Origin: an uncultured Fretibacterium sp.
GTDB taxonomy: Bacteria; Synergistota; Synergistia; Synergistales; Aminobacteriaceae
NCBI GenBank assembly: GCA_937899395.1
Contig: CALBPU010000068.1
Location: 1-5,535, forward strand
Direction of reading: 5' to 3'
DNA: 5,535 bases
The number at the start of each line of letters is the position of its first letter. Position 1 is the first letter of the stretch. A program made the position numbers and the translations under genes. The notes beneath the pieces are model-generated. The model was not told where the DNA came from. It ran no database searches and saw only the letters and a list, made by a program, of their open reading frames with translations. Shown one piece after another: positions 1-5,350 of the stretch.

Positions 1-13
1 TCGTCAAATACAT
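1..13 (-). CDS. 5' end of an unidentified gene (partial)
   Basis: On the minus strand an ATG at 13-11 opens a frame reading M-Y-L-T before the window ends. It is preceded by AAGGAGGT (28-21) at a spacing of 7 bases, the strongest kind of ribosome binding site, so a real gene very probably starts here. Only four codons are visible, so no function can be given. It lies 51 bases beyond the stop of the broken nucleotidase and probably shares its transcript, since no terminator with a U-tract is seen between them. Confidence 0.55.
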
Positions 14-20
14 TTCTTTC

Positions 21-28
21 ACCTCCTT
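21..28 (-). promoter_or_regulatory. Strong ribosome binding site
   Basis: The minus strand reads AAGGAGGT, a near-perfect complement to the 16S rRNA 3' end, 7 bases before the ATG at 13. It is the main evidence that a separate gene begins at 13, rather than the nucleotidase frame continuing. Confidence 0.65.
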
Positions 29-64
29 CAAAAACAGATTAGCAAATTTTTAACTCATGTCAAA

Positions 65-636
65 TCAGAAACGGCGTTTCATCTCACGATTAAAGTCGCG
101 AGTGTTCACGCCGGGGGGCATAAAAGTTGACGGATTTGTTTTAACGCCTGAATCGGGGGTAGTTGCTCCTACAAAAGCCACTTTAACTTTTCCGTACTCA
201 AAAATTTTATACGGCTTCAAAACAAGTTCACCTGTTCTAAGATCTTTGATGTTACATGAATATAAACCGCATTTGAGATTTTTAACGAAATTTTCAAACT
301 GGCTCCAGCCGTAATCAAATTCATGATTTCCGGGTACCGCAAAATCATAATTCAAAGCGTTCATTATTTCCAAAAGTAACGGCCGTTAGAGATTGTGACG
401 ATTGTTTCGCCTTGCGCCCAGTCTCCTGCATCAACTAAAGTTACATAAGGAGTTATTTTTTTCGCTTCGTTCTTGAAATATTCAACGCCTGCATAACCGA
501 TGTCTCCTTCAATTCCGCAATGAACATCGTTAGTATAAATGACATAAATATCATGGTCGGGATTATTAACGGCTTCACAAGGAACGCAAAATAATAATGA
601 CAACAAAACAAATGAAAAAATCTTTTTCAACATCAA
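65..636 (-). pseudogene. Frameshifted, C-terminally truncated 5'-nucleotidase/metallophosphatase
   Basis: This is the remnant of a secreted calcineurin-like metallophosphatase of the UshA/5'-nucleotidase family, which hydrolyses nucleotides or related phosphate esters outside the inner membrane. The first frame (636-364) has a Sec-type signal peptide (about residues 1-22, ending CEA), the metal-binding D-x-H motif in TNDVH (residues 35-39) and DAGDWAQG (69-76). It then runs into a stop after GRYFWK. The second frame (373-65) continues with EIMNALNYD and the GNHEFDYG motif. One extra base in the four-T run at 374-377 would join them as GRYFLEIMNALNYD, the spacing usual in the family. The joined protein would still be only about 190 residues against 500 or more, lacking the later histidine metal motifs and the whole nucleotide-binding C-terminal domain. 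The start is TTG at 636 or ATG at 633, with AAAGGA at 649-644. The truncation is unlikely to be a sequencing error; the frameshift might be. Confidence 0.8.
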
Positions 637-651
637 AATTAATTCCTTTCA

Positions 652-685
652 CAAAAAATGCCCCTCCTGTAAAAACAAGAGAGGC
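652..685 (-). terminator. Intrinsic terminator after the AGCS symporter gene
   Basis: The arms at 685-675 and 670-660 form an 11-bp stem (nine Watson-Crick and two G-T pairs) with a four-base loop. On the minus strand the stem is followed by ATTTTTTG (659-652). It begins 17 bases past the symporter stop. The ribosome binding site of the next gene starts only two bases beyond the U-tract. Confidence 0.88.
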
Positions 686-701
686 GAAAAAATTTACATT
701 T

Positions 702-2348
702 TTATATTGCTATTGCAGCAACTCCGAGAATTACTGAAATAAATCCTAAAAGTGTCTGTCTCTTATATGCTACAACAAGTCCGAGAACGATTGCGAACGT
801 CGCGAAAAATCTCGTCATAATAAAGAACGATACCATTCCCATTGCAACTGCTATTGCTCCAAGAACTATAAACTGAGCTTTTGAAACCAAAACTTTCTGT
901 GCAGGCGATAAAACTCTGTCAGCAGGTGTTCCGAATCTCTCATCATAATCATCAACAATTCTCTTTAATGTAGCTGAGAGAATTAATAATCCGATTAAGT
1001 TCGGTAACGCCATTAATCCGTTCAGAGTGTCCGAAATGTCCCAGATGTTATTAAGGAATTGATTTCCTTCTGCTCCGATGAACTGGCCGCCGGCAGCTCC
1101 GATTAAAATCATGGCTATCCAGAGAATTTTCATAATAGGTTTTGTCCAAAGTCCGAATAAATATGTTATTGCCGTTTCAGCGTACCAATACCAGCCTAAA
1201 ATTGTTGTGAATGCAAAAAGTAAAAGGCCAATCGACAAAATATATTTTCCCGGTGCTCCGAGAGCGTTTTCAAATGCCTTGAGTGTAAGTTGTGCGCCCG
1301 TTAAATCAGGTGAGCCTGTGAGAGTTCCTGTTACCATGACTACAAGTGCCGTCATCATACAAATAACGATTGTATCCATGAAAACTTCAAAAATTCCGTA
1401 GAAACCCTGCTGAACGGGGTGTTCAACGTTTGCTGTTGCGTGAACCATAGGGGCTGATCCCATACCGGCTTCGTTGGAGAATACGCCTCTTGCTATACCT
1501 CTTTGAACTGCCTCTTTAACTCCCCAGCCTGCTAATGCTCCGGGTAAAGTTTCAAGAGGATCATTGAATGCAAGATGAACAGCTTGAGAAACTGCTCCGG
1601 GAATTGCTGAAGCGTTTGTTACGAGAACATATACTGAACCTGCAATATAGAAAATTGCCATAAAAGGTACGATATATGTAGTAACGGTTGAAAGGCTCTT
1701 TAATCCTCCAATAATAACAAGTGCTACAAGAACCGCCATAACAATTCCGCTATAAAGGTGATTAACTCCCCACCCCATAGACATAGCTTCTGCAGCCGAG
1801 TTAGCCTGAGTTGCCGCACCAATTCCGAATGAAGCAAGGAATGCAAACAATGCAAACAAAATTGCTAATAATTTTCCAAAGAATGCTCCGCCTCTACCAA
1901 GAACTTCACCCGCACCTTTTTCGAGGATATACATTGTGCCTCCGCGCCAATCTCCGTGAGCATCTTTTTGTCTGTAATGAACGGCAAGTGTAACTTCAGC
2001 AAATTTTGTACACATTCCGAAAATCGCTGAAATTAACATCCAGACCATTGCTCCGGGCCCGCCTAAATGCAAAGCGGTTGCGACACCTGCTACGTTACCT
2101 GTACCGACTGTTGCTGCCATTGCCGTAGCCATTGCTGCAAATGATGAAATCGATTTATCCTCATCAGATTTTTTCCTGAAGCTGAATACTTCCGACATTG
2201 CGTCAAAGAAATATCTGAACTGAGGAAGCCCAAGTAAGAGCGTCAAATAAACTCCTGTACCGACGAGGAGTATTAAAACGGGTGCACCCCAAACGAAGCT
2301 GTTGACTATTCCGTTGTAGTGCATGATAGTGTCCATAATGTTACTCAA
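702..2348 (-). CDS. Alanine/glycine:cation symporter (AGCS family)
   Basis: This inner-membrane carrier of the AGCS family (TC 2.A.25, AlsT/DagA type) takes up alanine, glycine or similar small amino acids with Na+ or H+. Family marks, numbered from the TTG start, are VGTGNVAGVA (81-90), GGPGAMVWM (96-104), GVFSNEAGMGSAP (288-300) and TTILGWYWYAE (381-391). Many hydrophobic segments span the protein. The start is TTG at 2348, 9 bases after AAGGAG (2363-2358). An in-frame ATG at 2387 has no ribosome binding site and overlaps a TATAAT box; the ATG at 2336 is 21 bases from the site, too far. The protein is 548 residues, longer than the usual 450-490. About 75 residues follow the normal end near DDYDERFG, with two or three extra hydrophobic segments. 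The gene lies just downstream of dapF without a terminator between, so it may also be cotranscribed. Substrate and cation cannot be told from sequence. Confidence 0.92.
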   Translation of the reverse strand: MSNIMDTIMHYNGIVNSFVWGAPVLILLVGTGVYLTLLLGLPQFRYFFDAMSEVFSFRKKSDEDKSISSFAAMATAMAATVGTGNVAGVATALHLGGPGAMVWMLISAIFGMCTKFAEVTLAVHYRQKDAHGDWRGGTMYILEKGAGEVLGRGGAFFGKLLAILFALFAFLASFGIGAATQANSAAEAMSMGWGVNHLYSGIVMAVLVALVIIGGLKSLSTVTTYIVPFMAIFYIAGSVYVLVTNASAIPGAVSQAVHLAFNDPLETLPGALAGWGVKEAVQRGIARGVFSNEAGMGSAPMVHATANVEHPVQQGFYGIFEVFMDTIVICMMTALVVMVTGTLTGSPDLTGAQLTLKAFENALGAPGKYILSIGLLLFAFTTILGWYWYAETAITYLFGLWTKPIMKILWIAMILIGAAGGQFIGAEGNQFLNNIWDISDTLNGLMALPNLIGLLILSATLKRIVDDYDERFGTPADRVLSPAQKVLVSKAQFIVLGAIAVAMGMVSFFIMTRFFATFAIVLGLVVAYKRQTLLGFISVILGVAAIAI

Positions 2349-2357
2349 TATAAAACA

Positions 2358-2363
2358 CTCCTT
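2358..2363 (-). promoter_or_regulatory. Ribosome binding site deciding the TTG start of the symporter
   Basis: AAGGAG on the minus strand lies 9 bases before TTG at 2348, 21 before the first ATG inside the gene, and downstream of the far ATG at 2387. Only the TTG has normal spacing. Confidence 0.75.
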
Positions 2364-2385
2364 AAAATTGTAAAAATCTTCGTAC

Positions 2386-2391
2386 ATTATA
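2386..2391 (-). promoter_or_regulatory. Candidate -10 box for the symporter gene
   Basis: The minus strand carries a consensus TATAAT in the short gap after the dapF stop. The 17-base-spaced -35 position reads TTCGGG inside the end of dapF, a poor match, and there is no TGn extension. Transcription would begin near 2379, giving a leader of about 30 bases before the TTG start. If real, the promoter lets the symporter be expressed apart from dapF. In this AT-rich DNA such a hexamer can arise by chance. Confidence 0.5.
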
Positions 2392-2398
2392 CACTATG

Positions 2399-3223
2399 TT
2401 AAATTTCGCCCGAAAAAACTTCAACAGCTTCACCTGTCATATAACATTTATAATCAGGCTCAATTTTTATCATCAAGTCTCCGCCTCTTAAATGAACAAG
2501 GACATTATTATTTAATTTTCCAGAAATAAAACCTGCAAAAGCTGAAGCAGTTGCTCCTGTACCGCAAGCCATTGTTTCACCGCTGCCACGCTCAAAGACC
2601 CTCATGTTAATTTCATCATGCGAAATTATTTCAATGAACTCCGAATTAACACGTCTGAGAAATCTTGAATGAGTTTCAAAATATTTTCCCTCAACAGCAA
2701 ATTTTGAATCAGGCCATGTCATTATGTCTTTAATTGCGGGATTGTCTTCAACAAAATATACGGCATGATCATTTCCTACGTCAACTCCGATAAATTTCAA
2801 ATCCATTCCGTTAATATTAATGGCCTCTGGAAGTTCTCCGTCGAGTTTTGCGATGCCCATATCAACAGTAGCGTTTTTAACTTTACCGTTTTGAATGTCG
2901 AGCGAAATTTCTTTAATGCCTGCGGGAGTTTCAATGAAAGTTTTATGTCTGTCTGAAGGAATAAGCCCTTTATCATAAATATATTTTGCTACACATCTTA
3001 TGCCGTTGCCACACATTGAGCCTTTTGAGCCGTCAGCGTTATATAACTGCATGAAAGCATCAGCATTTTGTGAAGGTAAAATCAAAATTAATCCGTCTGA
3101 ACCTATTCCGAAATGTCTGTCTGAAATTTTTACGGCTAATTTTTCGGGATTGTCAATTTTTTCAGTGAAAGCGTTGACATAAATATAATCATTTCCGCAG
3201 CCGTGCATTTTTGTGAACTTCAT
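2399..3223 (-). CDS. dapF: Diaminopimelate epimerase
   Basis: DapF is a PLP-independent cytosolic racemase that converts LL-diaminopimelate to meso-diaminopimelate, the precursor of lysine and of the cross-linking residue in most diderm peptidoglycan. The 274 residues match the family length. The N-terminal KMHGCGNDYIYVN (5-17) is diagnostic. The two catalytic cysteines are seen as C71 in SMCGNGIRC and C220 in ETMACGTGA, and ERGSGE (211-216) helps form the active site. Two usually conserved prolines differ: GNDH (150-153) where GNPH is common, and TGEA (263-266) where TGPA is common. The catalytic set is otherwise intact. The ATG at 3223 follows AAGGAGGA (3238-3231) by 7 bases. No other lysine-pathway gene is in view, so this dapF stands apart from a dap cluster. 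It lies between a terminator upstream and the symporter downstream. Confidence 0.97.
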   Translation of the reverse strand: MKFTKMHGCGNDYIYVNAFTEKIDNPEKLAVKISDRHFGIGSDGLILILPSQNADAFMQLYNADGSKGSMCGNGIRCVAKYIYDKGLIPSDRHKTFIETPAGIKEISLDIQNGKVKNATVDMGIAKLDGELPEAININGMDLKFIGVDVGNDHAVYFVEDNPAIKDIMTWPDSKFAVEGKYFETHSRFLRRVNSEFIEIISHDEINMRVFERGSGETMACGTGATASAFAGFISGKLNNNVLVHLRGGDLMIKIEPDYKCYMTGEAVEVFSGEI

Positions 3224-3230
3224 AAAATTT

Positions 3231-3238
3231 TCCTCCTT
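3231..3238 (-). promoter_or_regulatory. dapF ribosome binding site abutting a terminator
   Basis: AAGGAGGA on the minus strand sits 7 bases before the dapF ATG and directly touches the U-tract of the upstream terminator (which ends at 3239). There is no room for a promoter between them. dapF must therefore be reached by readthrough, or from a start site within or above the hairpin. Confidence 0.75.
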
Positions 3239-3280
3239 AAAAACAAAAGAGCCGCATGGATTTTTTCCACACGACTCTTT
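3239..3280 (-). terminator. Intrinsic terminator after the flavoprotein gene
   Basis: The arms at 3280-3266 and 3260-3246 pair over 15 bp, with three G-T wobbles, around a five-A loop on the minus strand. A TGTTTTT tract (3245-3239) follows. It starts 21 bases after the stop of the flavoprotein gene and should end that transcript. Confidence 0.9.
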
Positions 3281-3301
3281 CTCGAAATCTCAAAATAATT
3301 A

Positions 3302-5179
3302 TTAATTTCCTGAGTTTGCTTTTTCGTCGAACATAAATGTCGGTAATTCTCCTGTAGCTGCTACGTAACCTGAAATAAATCCAAGTGTGCAACTGTCTGC
3401 GTCAGCGTTTGAACCGAGACGGTTTGTACCGTGAACACCGCCTGTAACTTCTCCTGCCGCATAAAGTCCGGGAATTACATTTCCGAAGATGTCAACAACT
3501 TCTGTTTTTGTCGTAATTACAAGTCCGCCCATTGTGTGGTGTACTGAAGGATATTGAGGGATTGCGTAATACGGGCCTTCCTCAATCTTTACCATTGTTG
3601 CGGCCATGACTTTTCCGAAATCAGGATCAACGCCTTTATCAATGTAGCTGTTGTGTTTTGCAACGGTGTCCTTCAAATTTTCGGCTGTAACTTTCGGATA
3701 CTGTCCTTTAATCGGGAATGCGTTAATTTTTTCGGCGAGTTCTTCAAGAGTATCGGCTTTCAAAACTCTTCCGTCTGCAACGCCTTCATCAATTTCTTTC
3801 TTCGTTGTGAAAGTTACTACAGGTTCGGTGAAGATTGCATAAGTTGAAATGAAACCTGAATTAGCCGCTGCATTTGCACAAACATCTCTTCTGTCGCCTT
3901 CATTGACGTAACGTTTGCCCTGCCAGTCAACATAGAAAACTCCATATGAAGGGCCTGTGAACGGCCATACAGCATATTTATCAAGAACGCCCGTGTTAGG
4001 ATCAGCCCAAGGATAACGCTGAATGTTGCTCATCTGCATTGTGTTAGCTCCGATTGCCTGAGCTAAATAAATTCCTTCACCTGTTGAAGCTGCTCTGATG
4101 TTTGTTGTAGGAATGTCGGCAGTAAGATAAGGAACTTGAGTTTCGCGCATTTTGATGTTCGATGAGAAACCGCCTGTTGCTAAGATAACGCCTTTTTCAG
4201 CTTTAATGGTTTTGTAACCGTTATCATCAGCAACACGAATACCTACAACTTTGTTGCCTTCATCACGTGTACGGTAAACTTCAACCATTTTTGTTTGAAG
4301 CTCAAGTTTCACTTTGCCCTGTTTGTCAAGCATTTTGCGCTGAATATTCGTAATATCTGCTCCAACCTGTTCCTTTGTAACATATGTACGATAACCGTAA
4401 TGTCCGCCCGGTCTTGCAAGGGTATCTCTGATTTCAAGGCCGTTATCAATTAATAAATTGAAATAATACGGTGAACCGTAAACCATCTCTTCAACAAGCT
4501 CTTTACGGCTCATTAAGTCGCCGCCGTTCATGGTGTCTTCAATGTGTTTTGCCGCAGTATCGGGAACAAGGTTGTATTTTTTCTGAAGAGCTGCTGCAAG
4601 TTTTGAAGTGTAAGCTGCATATTGACCGCCATTTGTAGCACTGTTTCCGCCTGTTGTTGAAAGTTTTTCGATGAGGGCAGTTTTAGCTCCTGCTTCAGCC
4701 GCTGAATAAGCCGCTGCCATTCCTGCAAAACCTGCTCCGACTACAACGACATCATAAGTCTCGTCCCATTTTTCAGGAACTGCGAACGAACCCATTACAG
4801 GGAAATATGACCAGTCTTTTTTGGGAGCGCTTTTGGCCTGATATTTTGAAACATCATAGCCTGCTTTTTTGAGTGCTGCTTCAACGGCTGCTTTAATTCC
4901 GTTTGAAGTCATTGTTGCACCGCTTATACCGTCAATTCCGATTGATTGAGCTTCAACGATTTGTTTCGGAAGAAGTTCTACTCCCGGAATACCTGTGTCG
5001 GTTTCATTGTGAGATTTCACGACGACGTTTTCAATTTTTCCGTCATTGAGTGTTGTCTCAACAGTTAAACCGTCAAACATGCCTCTGACTGTTTCGGTGT
5101 AAGTTTCAGCAGAAGCAAACGAAGCTAACATAGCAACTGCTATACAAGCCGTAACGAATAATGCGAAAAATTTTTTCAT
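3302..5179 (-). CDS. Exported FMN/FAD reductase, flavocytochrome c / urocanate reductase type
   Basis: This is a likely periplasmic or extracytoplasmic terminal reductase that reduces the double bond of an unsaturated carboxylate in anaerobic respiration. The Sec signal peptide spans about residues 1-24 (cut after FASA). An FMN-binding domain (about 28-110) has DGISGAT, with Thr89 as the probable ApbE-type covalent FMN site. The FAD-binding fold starts at DVVVVGAGFAG (143-153), with E171 and GGNSATNGG (177-185). C-terminal motifs are VHHTMGG (546-552) and GTNRLGSN (584-591). By alignment from memory with Shewanella fumarate reductase Fcc3, Arg431 (RRD) matches the catalytic Arg402 and Arg587 matches substrate-binding Arg544. 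Tyr389 (QRYPW) replaces His365, as reported for urocanate reductase UrdA (Tyr373). There is no CxxCH, so it carries no haem and needs an outside electron donor, not seen here. The 625 residues are normal for this layout. ATG 5179 follows AGGAGG (5193-5188) by 8 bases. Urocanate, acrylate- or cinnamate-like acids are all possible substrates. Confidence 0.9.
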   Translation of the reverse strand: MKKFFALFVTACIAVAMLASFASAETYTETVRGMFDGLTVETTLNDGKIENVVVKSHNETDTGIPGVELLPKQIVEAQSIGIDGISGATMTSNGIKAAVEAALKKAGYDVSKYQAKSAPKKDWSYFPVMGSFAVPEKWDETYDVVVVGAGFAGMAAAYSAAEAGAKTALIEKLSTTGGNSATNGGQYAAYTSKLAAALQKKYNLVPDTAAKHIEDTMNGGDLMSRKELVEEMVYGSPYYFNLLIDNGLEIRDTLARPGGHYGYRTYVTKEQVGADITNIQRKMLDKQGKVKLELQTKMVEVYRTRDEGNKVVGIRVADDNGYKTIKAEKGVILATGGFSSNIKMRETQVPYLTADIPTTNIRAASTGEGIYLAQAIGANTMQMSNIQRYPWADPNTGVLDKYAVWPFTGPSYGVFYVDWQGKRYVNEGDRRDVCANAAANSGFISTYAIFTEPVVTFTTKKEIDEGVADGRVLKADTLEELAEKINAFPIKGQYPKVTAENLKDTVAKHNSYIDKGVDPDFGKVMAATMVKIEEGPYYAIPQYPSVHHTMGGLVITTKTEVVDIFGNVIPGLYAAGEVTGGVHGTNRLGSNADADSCTLGFISGYVAATGELPTFMFDEKANSGN

Positions 5180-5218
5180 TGATATTGCCTCCTGAATAAT
5201 TAAAATTTTGATGTGAAA

Positions 5219-5227
5219 ATTATACCA
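5219..5227 (-). promoter_or_regulatory. Extended -10 promoter for the flavoprotein gene
   Basis: The minus strand reads TGGTATAAT, a complete extended -10 element (TGn plus TATAAT). This offsets the lack of a good -35 hexamer at 16-18 bases. Transcription would begin near 5212, giving a 5' leader of about 33 bases containing the AGGAGG site. Confidence 0.7.
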
Positions 5228-5247
5228 CCTAACTACTCAAAGTATAG

Positions 5248-5256
5248 TGTTATAAT
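5248..5256 (+). promoter_or_regulatory. Extended -10 promoter for the MATE gene leader
   Basis: The plus strand reads TGTTATAAT, again TGn plus consensus TATAAT with no clear -35. The predicted start is near 5263, about 88 bases before the MATE start codon. The resulting leader holds a terminator and a mini-ORF. The promoter faces away from the flavoprotein promoter, with only about 20 bases between the two elements. Confidence 0.65.
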
Positions 5257-5277
5257 AAATTTGCTGAGCGGCATTAA

Positions 5278-5298
5278 ATGCGTAAGTCCGAGCAATAA
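5278..5298 (+). CDS. Putative six-codon leader peptide, MRKSEQ
   Basis: An ATG at 5278 opens a frame of six codons (MRKSEQ) closed by TAA. It begins on the first base of the terminator's 5' arm and ends in the loop, so a ribosome on it would block the hairpin. A weak site, GAGCGG (5266-5271), lies 6 bases upstream. Short leader ORFs in hairpins control several drug-resistance genes in Firmicutes, so the layout is meaningful, but a six-codon ORF can easily occur by chance. Confidence 0.3.
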   Translation: MRKSEQ

Positions 5299-5316
5299 AG
5301 GGCTTACGTATTTTTT
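5278..5316 (+). terminator. Intrinsic terminator in the MATE leader (possible attenuator)
   Basis: On the plus strand, arms 5278-5289 and 5300-5311 form a 12-bp stem (ten Watson-Crick pairs and two G-T) around a ten-base loop, followed by TTTTT to 5316. It lies after the predicted promoter and 34 bases before the MATE start codon, and no plus-strand gene ends upstream. Its natural role is therefore premature termination of the MATE transcript, or making a short RNA. On the minus strand no U-tract follows it. Confidence 0.75.
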
Positions 5317-5350
5317 GTGCTTAAAATTTTGAATGAAGGTGTTATAAATT

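Noticed and set aside
68..80. Palindrome GAAACGGCGTTTC at the end of the nucleotidase remnant
   Set aside because: As a hairpin it is only 5 bp with a three-base loop and no U-tract follows, so it is not a convincing terminator. A single copy is no evidence for a repeat family or attachment site.
57..314. Plus-strand open frame of 85 codons
   Set aside because: It is antisense to the nucleotidase remnant, whose minus-strand reading has clear family motifs. The plus frame has no recognisable domain and no ribosome binding site.
1078..1401. Plus-strand open frame of 107 codons
   Set aside because: It is antisense to the AGCS symporter core, and its composition is explained by the codons of the true gene on the other strand.
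3554..3847. Plus-strand frames inside the flavoprotein gene
   Set aside because: They are antisense to conserved reductase sequence, with no start signals or domains.
4528..4728. Minus-strand 66-codon frame rich in Gln and Leu
   Set aside because: It is an out-of-frame shadow within the FAD domain of the flavoprotein gene, with low complexity and no ribosome binding site.
5228..5250. Possible operator with half-sites ACTA (5232-5235) and TAGT (5245-5248) between the divergent promoters
   Set aside because: The matched arms are only four bases long, which is expected by chance in AT-rich DNA.
5257..5350. Known riboswitch class (preQ1, guanidine, yybP-ykoY and similar) in the MATE leader
   Set aside because: The leader before the terminator is only about 15 bases, too short for these aptamers, and none of their conserved loops is seen.
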